Of a stretch of DNA of 64,000 bases, positions 1-8,780 are shown piece after piece. The stretch comes from UBA1351 sp965140555 (GTDB taxonomy: Bacteria; Bacillota; Clostridia; Lachnospirales; Vallitaleaceae): contig OZ223259.1 of NCBI GenBank assembly GCA_965140555.1, forward strand, positions 1,550,001-1,614,000. The letters are read 5' to 3'. Numbering within the stretch: position 1 is the stretch's first letter; each line of letters begins with the position of its first letter. The position numbers and the translations under genes were made by a program. The notes beneath the pieces were generated by a model. The model was not told the origin of the DNA, did not search any database, and was given only the letters and a program-made list of their open reading frames with translations.

Positions 1-669
1 ATTCAACGTTTTCTCCGACCCACATGGTGTTAATGTAAAGATAATAGGGCAAATAGGCAAATTATTCTCTGTAAAATAGCGTTTGTAATCCCTAAGAAAT
101 GCTTTACTAATCGATGGGTCATACACGCATTGAGAAACAAAGAAAGATACGCCTTGTTCCATTTTACGGGCCATTCGTTCCGGTTCATTGCGACACTCCA
201 AATGTCTCTCAGGAATCGTTACAGCTCCAAGTAATGGTGGATTTTCAAGTGAGGAACGTAAGGTATATGCTTCTGTAAGTGACATATGAATATCTTGGTC
301 ACTACTTGCCGTTCCGACAAAAACCGTATAGTCATCAACTTCTGAGTCCATCCATTCTGCAAAGTCCTTTTTCGGATAATTTCCTACACAGCGATAGACA
401 ATTTTCGGAACTTCTAAATCTTTTAAGTAATAATTCGCATAGTGACTCGGATCAACTGTTTTGATAAATTCGAAAGTTCTCTCTTCTTCTGTTCTGTCAC
501 TTTCATCTTGGATGTCATATATAATCAGTGCATCTATGTCAAGTTGTCGAATGCGTTCGATTTGTCGATTGGCAATCTGTTGTATCTTCTCATCGCTATT
601 TGTTGCTTTCGGTGGAGTTATTCCATAAGTCAATATACCGAAGGTCTTATTTACTATTTTTTCACGCAT
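1..669 (-). CDS. MetF-like methylenetetrahydrofolate reductase family protein (3' end off window)
   Basis: The frame is open from an ATG at 669 down to base 1, giving 223 residues without a stop, so the C-terminus lies outside the window. The translation begins MREKIVNKTFGILTYGITPP and contains GAVTIPERH, then NEPERMARKMEQG, then FFVSQCVYD. This resembles the folate-binding barrel of 5,10-methylenetetrahydrofolate reductase, where a basic/acidic helix precedes a strand ending in Q-x-x-Y/F-D. Family members reduce methylene-THF to methyl-THF, the methyl donor for methionine synthase. The gene is divergent from metH (835) across 165 bases, which supports a methionine-cycle role. It is a divergent family member; specificity is inferred from context. 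Confidence 0.7.
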   Translation of the reverse strand, partial: MREKIVNKTFGILTYGITPPKATNSDEKIQQIANRQIERIRQLDIDALIIYDIQDESDRTEEERTFEFIKTVDPSHYANYYLKDLEVPKIVYRCVGNYPKKDFAEWMDSEVDDYTVFVGTASSDQDIHMSLTEAYTLRSSLENPPLLGAVTIPERHLECRNEPERMARKMEQGVSFFVSQCVYDPSISKAFLRDYKRYFTENNLPICPIIFTLTPCGSEKTLN

Positions 670-746
670 ATGGCACCTTCCTTGATGAATAAATTTTCTT
701 ACATTATAATATAGATACATTTATATGGAAAGGAAATTTTGCAAAT

Positions 747-762
747 AACACGTTAAAGTGTT
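747..762. promoter_or_regulatory. Candidate operator palindrome at the metH promoter
   Basis: AACACGTTAAAGTGTT is an inverted repeat with 5-bp perfect arms and a nearly symmetric centre. Its right end overlaps the first two bases of the metH -35 element. A repressor bound here would block that promoter. The regulator is unknown; no S-box or T-box leader was seen in this spacer. Confidence 0.45.
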
Positions 763-789
763 GCCACAAAGGCCCTTTTCCTATATGAT
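761..789 (+). promoter_or_regulatory. Sigma-A promoter of metH
   Basis: TTGCCA (761-766) and TATGAT (784-789) are separated by 17 bases, about 45 bases before the metH start. A strong AAAGGAGG ribosome binding site follows at 821-828. Confidence 0.6.
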
Positions 790-834
790 TAGAGCAGTAT
801 ATTGACGGTTACGTCCATTAAAGGAGGATGACAC

Positions 835-3800
835 ATGCATCAAATTATCGACGGATTGGAAAAACGCATACTTATTCTAGACGGTGCTATGGGAACCCAA
901 ATTCAATCCTACGCATTGACCGAGGAAGATTACAAAGGACAGCCATTCATTGATCATCCAACTCCCTTGAAAGGAAATAATGATTTATTAGTCTTAAGCC
1001 AACCCGGCATTATTAAGGAAATTCATGAAAATTATCTGAAAGCCGGCGCGGATTTAATCGAAACCAACACCTTCAATGCAACATCTATTTCCCAATCAGA
1101 TTATAATACACAACATCTAGCCTACCGGATTAACTATGAAGGTGCCAAATTGGCTCGTGAAGCAGCTGATTACTACACCCGTTTGACACCGGATAAACCT
1201 CGCTATGTCATAGGTACCATGGGCCCTACCAATAAGACGCTCTCCATGTCACCGGATGTTGAAAACCCAGGCTTTCGAAGTGTGAATTTTGATGAAGTCT
1301 TTGATGCCTATGTAGAGCAAATTAACGGTCTTATCGATGGTGGCAGTGATTTATTACTCATAGAAACGATCTTTGATACACATAATGCTCGTGCCGCATT
1401 GATGGCATGTGAATCTGTCTTTCACGATAAAGGAATCACCCTTCCTATTATGCTATCTGTAACGTTAACGGATAAAAGCGGTCGGACCTTATCCGGGCAA
1501 ACGCTCAGGGCTTTTTGTGCGTCTCTAGAAAGTGACTATATTCTAAGTGTCGGACTTAACTGTGCCTTTGGTGCCAAAGATCTCATTCCTTATGTAAAAG
1601 AACTTGCCAAAATGAGCCCTCACTATATTAGTGTCCATCCTAATGCCGGTTTACCAAACCAACTCGGTGAATATGATGAACTTCCTCATGAGACAGCTGC
1701 CCTATTAGAAGAATTAGCCATTGATGGTGCTCTTAATATTGTCGGCGGTTGTTGTGGTACAACACCTGCTCATATTGAAGCTATTGCCAAAATGATGGCT
1801 ACCTATAAACCACATCAGCGTTCTCCCTACCACCATGATACTGTCGTCGCAGGCTTAGAAGCCCTTACTATAAGTAAAGCCATTAACTTTGTTAATATCG
1901 GAGAACGAACAAATGTCGCCGGTTCAAGAAAATTCGCACGTCTTATTCGTGAGAAAAAATATGATGAAGCCTTGGCTATTGCTGCGTCTCAAGTGGAGAA
2001 TGGCGCCCAAATTATTGATATTAATTTTGATGACGGACTTCTTGACGGCGAAGCTGAAATGGTTCATTTTCTAAGACTTATCGCTAGTGAACCGGATATC
2101 TGCAAAGTGCCTATTATGATTGACTCATCCAAATGGGAGATTATTGAAGCCGGACTCAAATCCATACAAGGCAAGCCCATCGTCAATTCCATCAGCCTTA
2201 AAAACGGAGAAGCCCCTTTTCTTGAATTGGCTCACAAGGTCAAATCTTATGGAGCTGCTGTCGTGGTTATGGCTTTTGACGAAAAAGGTCAAGCCGATAC
2301 TTTTGAACGTAAAACATCCATCGCAAAACGCGCTTATGATTTACTCATCGACAAGGTCGGTTTCAAGCCTGAGAATATTATCTTCGATGTGAATATTCTT
2401 GCTATTGCTACAGGTATCGCTGAGCACGATCGCTATGCCATTGATTTTATTGAAGCTGTTCGTTGGGTTAAAACGAATCTCCCACATGCCAAAACAAGTG
2501 GTGGACTCAGTAATCTTTCCTTCTCGTTTAGAGGGAATAATCTTATCCGTGAAGCCATGCATTCAGCTTTTCTTTACCATGCCATCAAAGCCGGTCTTGA
2601 TATGGCAATATTAAATCCGGGTATGATTCAAATCTATGATTCCATTGATTCATCCCTTTTGTCCAAAGTCGAAGATGTTCTCTTTGCTAAGCACCCCGAC
2701 GCAACAGAAGAGCTATTAACCTATGCCGCCGGACTCTCTCAAGATACGACATCCACAGAAGTTAACCAATCTGCATGGCGACTTGATTCTGTCGGGAAGC
2801 GACTAAGTACAGCCCTTGTCAAAGGTGTTACGCTCTATATCGATGAGGATTTAAAGGAAGCTCGTCGTGAATACCCCAACGCCATTTCCATTATAGAAGG
2901 CCCTCTCATGGACGGTATGAAAATTGTAGGGGACCTCTTTGGTGACGGAAAGATGTTCCTCCCTCAAGTGGTTAAAAGTGCTCGAGTCATGAAAAAAGCC
3001 GTGGCCTACCTTCTTCCTTATATTGAAGAAGAAAATACAGAAGGCAGTAGTAACAGCGCCGGAAAAATCCTTTTGGCAACAGTAAAAGGCGATGTTCATG
3101 ATATAGGGAAAAACATTGTCAGTGTCGTTCTACAGTGCAACAATTTTGAGGTTATTGACCTTGGTATCATGGTTCCTCCTGAAGTTATTATCGAGACAGC
3201 CATCAAAGAAAACGTCGACTTAATCGGACTCAGCGGGCTCATTACGCCTTCTTTAGAAGAAATGGTCACTTTAGCCACCCTCATGGAAGAAAAGGGATTT
3301 GATATTCCTCTCCTCATTGGCGGAGCCACCACGTCTGTCCTCCATACGGCTCTCAAAATTGCACCGTGCTATAGTCATCCCGTTGTCTATTCCAAAGATG
3401 CCACAAAGGGTGTTGAATCAGCAAAAGCATTAATGGACAAGACGACTAAACCAAGTTATATCCGTGACCTATATAAAGAATACGATCGTGTCACCTCTGT
3501 ATCCAAGCACTATGTATCCCCATTGGTTTCCTACAAAGATGCTATCTTAGGCCAGCAACCATTCTCCTTTGATTCATCTACTGTTTATACACCCAAAACC
3601 CTAGGAAGACATACAGTTACTGCAACTATTGATGACTTACGCCCTTATATTGACTGGACGTTTTTCTTCACCGCTTGGGAAATGAAAAAACGCTTTCCTC
3701 AAATTCTGGATGATCCGATTATCGGTGATGAAGCCAAGCGTTTATATAAGGACGCCAATGACTTCTTAGACGAACTCTCGTCCAATAAAAGTCTTGGTAT

Positions 3801-4476
3801 TAAAGGTATTTATTCTATCAACGAAGCTTGGTCCGAAGGCGAAGATATTGTTCTTCTTCATGAGGGTAAACAATACCGTTTTTATAACTTCCGCCAACAA
3901 AAAGAGAATTCCGGATACCTCTCTTTATCAGACTATATTGCACCAAAAGACGCACCTATTAAAGATTACATCGGAGGCTTTGCTGTTACCGCAGGCATCG
4001 GTGTAGATGCCCTCGTTAAAACCTATGAAGCAGACCATGATGATTACAAAAGCCTTATGGTCAAAGTATTAGCTGATCGATTGGCCGAAGCTTTTGCCGA
4101 AAAATTACATGAAGATATTCGCAAATACCACTGGGGCTATGCTCCGGATGAGTCTTTATCTAAAGAAGACCTTCTTCAAGCCAACTATCAAGGAATACGA
4201 CCGGCCTTTGGATATCCATCCCTCATCGACCATTCAGAAAAACGAACACTCTTCGAATGGCTTGACGCAACACCGGCCACAGAGATTCAATTAACTGAAA
4301 GTGATATGATGCACCCGGGAGCCAGTGTCTGCGGCTTATATTTTGCTCATCCGGACTCTAGATACTTTGATCTCTTCCACATCGGAGAAGATCAAGTAAA
4401 CGCCTATGCTCATCGTAAAGGCGTCACAACAGATGAAGTCGAGCGCCAAATTCGTACCCGTATCAAATATCATTAA
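835..4476 (+). CDS. metH: Cobalamin-dependent methionine synthase
   Basis: Transfers a methyl group from methyl-THF via cobalamin to homocysteine in the cytosol. At 1213 residues it has the full four-module layout. The homocysteine-binding barrel covers about 1-325 with zinc ligands C243 and C306-C307 (VGGCCGT). The pterin-binding domain starts near NIGERTN at 354-360. The cobalamin cap and Rossmann domain contain GDVHDIGKN, with H755 as the lower axial ligand. The C-terminal reactivation domain has RPAFGYP from R1122, the S-adenosylmethionine contact. The start follows an AAAGGAGG site. The gene is divergent from a MetF-like gene and ends in a strong hairpin. No broken motif is visible; the family assignment is secure. 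Confidence 0.98.
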   Translation: MHQIIDGLEKRILILDGAMGTQIQSYALTEEDYKGQPFIDHPTPLKGNNDLLVLSQPGIIKEIHENYLKAGADLIETNTFNATSISQSDYNTQHLAYRINYEGAKLAREAADYYTRLTPDKPRYVIGTMGPTNKTLSMSPDVENPGFRSVNFDEVFDAYVEQINGLIDGGSDLLLIETIFDTHNARAALMACESVFHDKGITLPIMLSVTLTDKSGRTLSGQTLRAFCASLESDYILSVGLNCAFGAKDLIPYVKELAKMSPHYISVHPNAGLPNQLGEYDELPHETAALLEELAIDGALNIVGGCCGTTPAHIEAIAKMMATYKPHQRSPYHHDTVVAGLEALTISKAINFVNIGERTNVAGSRKFARLIREKKYDEALAIAASQVENGAQIIDINFDDGLLDGEAEMVHFLRLIASEPDICKVPIMIDSSKWEIIEAGLKSIQGKPIVNSISLKNGEAPFLELAHKVKSYGAAVVVMAFDEKGQADTFERKTSIAKRAYDLLIDKVGFKPENIIFDVNILAIATGIAEHDRYAIDFIEAVRWVKTNLPHAKTSGGLSNLSFSFRGNNLIREAMHSAFLYHAIKAGLDMAILNPGMIQIYDSIDSSLLSKVEDVLFAKHPDATEELLTYAAGLSQDTTSTEVNQSAWRLDSVGKRLSTALVKGVTLYIDEDLKEARREYPNAISIIEGPLMDGMKIVGDLFGDGKMFLPQVVKSARVMKKAVAYLLPYIEEENTEGSSNSAGKILLATVKGDVHDIGKNIVSVVLQCNNFEVIDLGIMVPPEVIIETAIKENVDLIGLSGLITPSLEEMVTLATLMEEKGFDIPLLIGGATTSVLHTALKIAPCYSHPVVYSKDATKGVESAKALMDKTTKPSYIRDLYKEYDRVTSVSKHYVSPLVSYKDAILGQQPFSFDSSTVYTPKTLGRHTVTATIDDLRPYIDWTFFFTAWEMKKRFPQILDDPIIGDEAKRLYKDANDFLDELSSNKSLGIKGIYSINEAWSEGEDIVLLHEGKQYRFYNFRQQKENSGYLSLSDYIAPKDAPIKDYIGGFAVTAGIGVDALVKTYEADHDDYKSLMVKVLADRLAEAFAEKLHEDIRKYHWGYAPDESLSKEDLLQANYQGIRPAFGYPSLIDHSEKRTLFEWLDATPATEIQLTESDMMHPGASVCGLYFAHPDSRYFDLFHIGEDQVNAYAHRKGVTTDEVERQIRTRIKYH

Positions 4477-4486
4477 GTCAAGGAAC

Positions 4487-4521
4487 AAAAAACCGACTTC
4501 ATTGAAAGAAGTCGGTTTTTT
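4487..4521. terminator. Bidirectional terminator between metH and the LRAT gene
   Basis: A stem of ACCGACTTC and GAAGTCGGT, extended by flanking A and T runs, has a 7-base loop. The T-tract on the plus strand and A-tract on the left arm let it serve both converging genes. Confidence 0.9.
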
Positions 4522-4554
4522 CATATATAGTATAGTTAACATACAACCATCTGA

Positions 4555-5064
4555 TTACCGTCTAATAAACGAACGGCCAATCTCTAATCCATAACGCACA
4601 GGACGTCTACACAAGGCCACAGATGCACCTGCAAGAACATAGCCTTGGCGTAACCAATACGTCTGATTAGATCGACGATATCCTGTAGCACACCAATTCG
4701 CGAAATCTTCACAGTTATTACTAATAATACGGTATCCGCCAAAATTGGTTCCAACCATCGACAATGCGCGAAAAACAACTTCTTCCCGTGAAAAGGCATA
4801 ATCCACCAATTGTACAACACCGCAATGACCATCTTTTAAGAAAGCTGTCATCGATGTTTTTATAATCTTACTCTCACTTCTTGTCCATACACTGTCGCTT
4901 TGAAAATGAACCACTTCACCATTCCCCACATCAATACCATAGTGACGATACTTTGCAGTACGATAAATCAACAAATCCGTTCTACTTGTTTCTTCATTGG
5001 CCCGAAGTTTCGTTGACCTCCATAAGAGCGGCTTACGCTCTACATATATAATATCACCTATCAT
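4555..5064 (-). CDS. LRAT-domain (NlpC/P60-superfamily) protein
   Basis: A 169-residue protein resembling lecithin:retinol acyltransferase-type permuted papain folds. Visible catalytic elements are H41 in YRHYGIDVGNG, a second histidine H53 in EVVHF, and C118 in NNCEDFANWC, the usual order for LRAT/HRASLS proteins. Family members act as thiol acyltransferases, phospholipases or amidases; the substrate here is unknown. The C-terminal ~40 residues are hydrophobic/basic and could contact membrane. I chose the ATG at 5064 because GGAGG lies 7 bases upstream; a longer frame to 5145 would bury this site inside the coding region. The ribosome binding site lies within the 3' end of the upstream GGDEF gene, so the two are translationally coupled. 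Confidence 0.8.
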   Translation of the reverse strand: MIGDIIYVERKPLLWRSTKLRANEETSRTDLLIYRTAKYRHYGIDVGNGEVVHFQSDSVWTRSESKIIKTSMTAFLKDGHCGVVQLVDYAFSREEVVFRALSMVGTNFGGYRIISNNCEDFANWCATGYRRSNQTYWLRQGYVLAGASVALCRRPVRYGLEIGRSFIRR

Positions 5065-5080
5065 CTCATATCCTCCAGGC

Positions 5081-6304
5081 TTAAAATCTAACCACCAAAT
5101 TCTCTTTGTACCGTCGTTTATCTTCATACATACGTCGATCTGCAATCTTTAACAATTCATCATAATCTGTTGCATCAAGAGGATACTCCACTATTCCATA
5201 GCTAAAGGATACACTAATCGGTAAGCTTGTATCAAGACCACCTTGATTTTGGAAAAAGGTTGCAGCGTCATCAACAACAACCTGTGCTTCCGTCTTTGAA
5301 TATCCCGGGAATATTAACAAAAATTCGTCCCCACCATAACGGGAAAAAATAACATCTTTCTGTAAAAAAAGCCGCATCTGTTTAACATAGTTTTTGATTA
5401 ATCGATCGCCTATATCATGACCAAATAAATCATTCACTTCCTTTAGATTATTCAAATCAACGGAAATCAAAATAAATGGTTTGTTATTAGACACTAAATC
5501 CTTAAACAATTTGTTACAATAAGCCCGACTGAAGGTATCTGTCAACTCATCATATCGAGACATAATGACATTTTTCTCAAGCGCTTGATACATTTGGACA
5601 AATGTTCCTGCTTCATAGGCAAAAATTTCTAATATATCTAAATCTTTCATTTGAAACTGGTTCGACTTCACCGAATCTAGTGAAATACAGCCGATAACTT
5701 CGCCATCAGTACGTATAGGTGCTGTTATAGACGAACGTATTTTTCCACTTCCACCTTGTTCCAACATATCTAACTTACTAGGCTCCATCTTACTCGGATT
5801 TGTATCTACAACATCCTTCACAATAACTGCTTGATCCATCTTACCCTCTGTCATACGATAGATAGCTACATCTTCTAAATCTAACTCTATTAATTCAAGT
5901 ACATCAAAATCAAATCCAATAGCTGTTTCAAAAATCATCTTATCATTCTTTATAAGCAATACGGATCCCATCGTCGCATTCGGAATCGCTTCTATGGCGG
6001 CTTTCAAAATACTCGTATATACATCTTTCTTATTTTCTGTCTCTGCTAACTTTTTTAACAAGTCATATAAAATCATTGTCAGACGATATTTTGAATTTAC
6101 TTTTGACACACGAGACGTCAAATTATTATAATCTCTGAATATAAAAACAATGGCATAAAAAACCCATACCCAATTGGTAGCTACAATCAGCATCACTTTT
6201 ATCAATGGGGAATGTGTAACATTCATATAGATATAATAGGATGTAACAAGTTGAAATACCATGAGGATAAGGGCAAGAATAATTAACACATATTTATTCT
6301 TCAT
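5081..6304 (-). CDS. Membrane GAF-GGDEF diguanylate cyclase
   Basis: A 407-residue protein with two N-terminal membrane segments (about 4-25 and 33-56), a GAF-like sensor region (about 85-230) and a C-terminal GGDEF domain with intact RYGGDEF (GGDEF 324-328). It should make cyclic-di-GMP from two GTP at the inner face of the membrane. The usual RxxD inhibitory site, five residues before GGDEF, reads QxxV here, so allosteric product inhibition is probably absent. The start has GGTGG upstream. The stop lies 17 bases before the start of the LRAT gene, so the two form a transcription unit. The GAF ligand cannot be told from the sequence. Confidence 0.9.
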   Translation of the reverse strand: MKNKYVLIILALILMVFQLVTSYYIYMNVTHSPLIKVMLIVATNWVWVFYAIVFIFRDYNNLTSRVSKVNSKYRLTMILYDLLKKLAETENKKDVYTSILKAAIEAIPNATMGSVLLIKNDKMIFETAIGFDFDVLELIELDLEDVAIYRMTEGKMDQAVIVKDVVDTNPSKMEPSKLDMLEQGGSGKIRSSITAPIRTDGEVIGCISLDSVKSNQFQMKDLDILEIFAYEAGTFVQMYQALEKNVIMSRYDELTDTFSRAYCNKLFKDLVSNNKPFILISVDLNNLKEVNDLFGHDIGDRLIKNYVKQMRLFLQKDVIFSRYGGDEFLLIFPGYSKTEAQVVVDDAATFFQNQGGLDTSLPISVSFSYGIVEYPLDATDYDELLKIADRRMYEDKRRYKENLVVRF

Positions 6305-6392
6305 ATTTCACCACCTTTTTCTATTCTTCTATTTTACTATATGCCTATCCATAATTCAAAGGAATATGCTATAATAAATTGAAAAGGTCAAA

Positions 6393-6578
6393 CTATACAC
6401 AATTTTTTTCACATGTTATACACGTCAATGTGGATTATGTGGATAACTTTTATTTTTCAGACAAATTCAACAACTTTTCTGAAAAAGACTGAATCCCTTA
6501 TAAATAGGGCCTTTGTTCAACTTTTAAACGGCCAATTCCCTCTCTGTTTTTCCACTATTTTCCACATGATGTGGATAA
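6393..6578. other. Cluster of six DnaA-box-like 9-mers
   Basis: Six matches to TTATNCACA lie within 186 bases. Two are perfect on the minus strand (TGTGGATAA at 6438-6446 and 6570-6578). Two more deviate by one base on the plus strand (CTATACACA 6393-6401, TTATACACG 6416-6424). The last two also have one mismatch (TGTGGATTA 6429-6437, minus; TTTTCCACA 6558-6566, plus). The 6558 and 6570 boxes face each other. No dnaA gene is in the window, so this resembles the DnaA-box clusters that titrate or use DnaA away from oriC. Binding is inferred, not shown. Confidence 0.6.
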
Positions 6579-6602
6579 ACACAGATTCTGATGAAAATAA
6601 CC

Positions 6603-6631
6603 TTGACTTTTAGAAGTCGAAATGTTATCCT
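6603..6631 (+). promoter_or_regulatory. Likely promoter of the dapA leader
   Basis: TTGACT (6603-6608) and TATCCT (6626-6631) with a 17-base spacer lie 64 bases before the riboswitch aptamer. A TATAAT at 6688-6693 has no -35 partner at a normal distance. Confidence 0.5.
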
Positions 6632-6694
6632 ACATACCATAAACTGTTCTGCCAATTTGGCAATAATTTGTTAAATGGTTAGACGACTATAATG

Positions 6695-6866
6695 GTTTGG
6701 TAGAGGCGCATTTTTTATCAGTAAATTTCTCGAGATAGTTAGGTATCTGTGACAGAAGTTAAAAGGAAAAAATGCCGAAGGATATATGACCTACATCATA
6801 TACTTCTGGTTGTTCAGTTAAGAGCTGTCCAACTGTCATCTTTAACTAGATGGAGTGCTACCTGTG
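6695..6866 (+). ncRNA. Lysine riboswitch (L box) aptamer
   Basis: Conserved lysine-riboswitch blocks occur in order: TAGAGGCGCA (6701-6710), a CTGTGA stretch, ATGCCGAAGGA, TTCTGGTTG, AGAGCTGTCCAACTG and GGAGTGCTACC. GGTAG at 6699-6703 pairs with CTACC at 6858-6862 to close helix P1. It precedes dapA, the first committed lysine-pathway step. By family precedent, lysine binding favours the downstream terminator. Confidence 0.9.
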
Positions 6867-6900
6867 AGTCTATCGCGTTAGTTACGTGAGGGAATACACA

Positions 6901-6922
6901 GTCAGCACATGCTGGCTTTTTT
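6901..6922 (+). terminator. Riboswitch expression-platform terminator
   Basis: GTCAGC and GCTGGC form a stem around ACAT, followed by a run of six T. It lies between the aptamer and dapA, as expected for transcription attenuation by lysine. Confidence 0.85.
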
Positions 6923-7019
6923 ATTTGCTTAGACATTTGCTTTTGTTCTTTTTAAATGACAGTTTTGTACTTATAATAATAATATATCTTAAACGTCAGC
7001 AACGTATAAGGAGGAAACT

Positions 7020-7910
7020 ATGAGTTTATTTACAGGCTCAGGAGTGGCCATTATCACTCCTTTCCATGATAGTGGAAAAATTCATTACGAAAAATTACAA
7101 GAACTAATTGATTGGCATGTTGCTTGCGGCACTGATGCAATCGTTATCTGCGGCACAACAGGCGAAGCTTCTACTCTCAACGACGAAGAACACTTGGCTT
7201 GTATCAAAGCTGCCGTCGATGCAACAAATGGTCGCCTACCTGTCATCGCAGGAACAGGAAGTAATGATACGGCCCATGGCATAGCCCTCTCAAAAGAGGC
7301 TGAACGCATGGGTGTCGACGGTTTGTTACAAGTAACCCCTTATTATAACAAAACGACTCAACGTGGTTTAGTCGCACATTTTGGCGCCATTGCCAATGCT
7401 GTCAACATTCCTATTATGCTTTACAATGTACCTTCAAGAACAGGTATGTGTATTGAACCTACAACTGCTTTTGAACTTTCTAAACTTGACACTGTTGTTG
7501 CCATTAAGGAAGCAAGTGGTGATATGTCGAAGATTCTTCAAATGATGACATTAACCCAAGGCGATCTCGATTTGTATTCCGGCAACGATGATCAAATTGT
7601 CCCTATACTAAGTCTAGGTGGTAAAGGTGTCGTTTCTGTTGTTGCCAACATCCTTCCTACCGAGACCCATGACATCGTCGCTCAATACTTGAACGGAAAT
7701 ACCTTAGATAGCCTCAAATTACAGATGAAATTAAATGAACTTACCCACAATCTCTTCACAGAGACGAACCCAATTCCTATCAAGGAGGCAATGAATCTTT
7801 TGGGAAAGCAAGTGGGGCCTTGTCGTTTACCACTCTATACAATGGGTGATGATACTCGGGCTCATCTCATTGATGCTCTGAATCGATTGAATATGGAGGT
7901 CCAACTATGA
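7020..7910 (+). CDS. dapA: 4-hydroxy-tetrahydrodipicolinate synthase
   Basis: Condenses pyruvate with aspartate semialdehyde, the first step of the lysine/diaminopimelate branch. The 296-residue TIM barrel is standard length. Key residues are visible: T46-T47 in GTTGEAS, Y135 and R140 in YNVPSRTG, and the Schiff-base lysine K163 in AIKEASG. AAGGAGG precedes the start. The 3' end overlaps dapB by four bases (ATGA), so the pair is translationally coupled and shares the upstream lysine riboswitch. Confidence 0.98.
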   Translation: MSLFTGSGVAIITPFHDSGKIHYEKLQELIDWHVACGTDAIVICGTTGEASTLNDEEHLACIKAAVDATNGRLPVIAGTGSNDTAHGIALSKEAERMGVDGLLQVTPYYNKTTQRGLVAHFGAIANAVNIPIMLYNVPSRTGMCIEPTTAFELSKLDTVVAIKEASGDMSKILQMMTLTQGDLDLYSGNDDQIVPILSLGGKGVVSVVANILPTETHDIVAQYLNGNTLDSLKLQMKLNELTHNLFTETNPIPIKEAMNLLGKQVGPCRLPLYTMGDDTRAHLIDALNRLNMEVQL

Positions 7911-8665
7911 TTAAGATTATTATGCATGGTTGTAACGGGAAAATGGGACATGCCATTTCACGTTTAGTCGCTGATGATGATACATGTACTATTGTTGCAG
8001 GTATTGATGTAAATCCCCATACCGATTTTGATTACCCCGTATTTACTTCTTTAGATGCCTGTGATGTAGCTGCTGATGTCATCATTGACTTTTCTGTAGC
8101 TCCCGCTGTGGGTCCACTACTAGATAGTGCCTTAACAAAACGATTACCTATTGTTGTCTGTACAACAGGTCTTGATGACACCCTAGTGGAACGTATTCAT
8201 GATATATCACAGGAATTACCGGTGTTATTCTCAGCCAATATGTCCCTTGGAATCAATCTTATTGCTAACCTCGTAAAAAAGGCTACTGAGATCTTATCTC
8301 CTGCAGGCTTTGATATAGAAATTGTTGAAAAACATCATAACCAAAAACTTGATGCACCTAGCGGAACAGCTCTATATCTTGCTGACTCAGCAAATGAAGC
8401 TCTTGACGATACGTATGAATACAGATACGATCGAAGTCAAGTGCGCGAAAAACGCCCCAAAAAAGAAATCGGTATTCATGCTGTACGTGGTGGTTCCATT
8501 GTCGGAGAACATCAAGTAATTTTTGCCGGACAAGATGAAGTAATTGAACTCAATCACATGGCAACCTCCAAAGGTGTTTTTGCTGTTGGTGCTATTAGTG
8601 CAGCAAAATATTTGGCAGGAAAACCTGACGGACTTTACAACATGAGCCATGTCATAGAAGGCTAA
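7907..8665 (+). CDS. dapB: 4-hydroxy-tetrahydrodipicolinate reductase
   Basis: Reduces the DapA product with NAD(P)H to tetrahydrodipicolinate. The 252-residue protein has the N-terminal nucleotide-binding signature HGCNGKMGHAI and the catalytic block EKHHNQKLDAPSGTA, with H143/H144 and K147 as the conserved proton-donor and substrate-binding residues. It starts inside the dapA stop codon (ATGA overlap) and is followed by a strong hairpin, so dapA-dapB is a complete two-gene operon under lysine control. No other lysine genes are nearby. Confidence 0.98.
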   Translation: MIKIIMHGCNGKMGHAISRLVADDDTCTIVAGIDVNPHTDFDYPVFTSLDACDVAADVIIDFSVAPAVGPLLDSALTKRLPIVVCTTGLDDTLVERIHDISQELPVLFSANMSLGINLIANLVKKATEILSPAGFDIEIVEKHHNQKLDAPSGTALYLADSANEALDDTYEYRYDRSQVREKRPKKEIGIHAVRGGSIVGEHQVIFAGQDEVIELNHMATSKGVFAVGAISAAKYLAGKPDGLYNMSHVIEG

Positions 8666-8695
8666 CAACGTACGTTCAGATTGGTTTGAATTTTA

Positions 8696-8735
8696 AAAAG
8701 TGCGATGTAGTATAGACTTACTACATCGCACTTTT
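8696..8735. terminator. Bidirectional terminator between dapB and the LytTR regulator
   Basis: AAAAAGTGCGATGTAGTA and its exact complement flank a 5-base loop, giving A and T runs on both ends. It serves the converging dapAB and flotillin-linked operons. Confidence 0.92.
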
Positions 8736-8780
8736 TATGTCGTACTATTTCGAATATAACACTATACCCTAATCACGCAT

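Noticed and set aside
442..714. 90-codon plus-strand frame
   Set aside because: It is antisense to the MetF-like gene, which has family motifs; it reads as a shadow.
6413..6613. 66-codon open frame in the region before dapA
   Set aside because: No ribosome binding site, odd composition, and it overlaps the DnaA-box cluster and the promoter of the lysine leader.
6305..6700. Possible chromosomal origin because of the DnaA boxes
   Set aside because: No dnaA, dnaN, rpmH or gidA nearby and no clear AT-rich unwinding tract; a dispersed DnaA cluster is the simpler reading.
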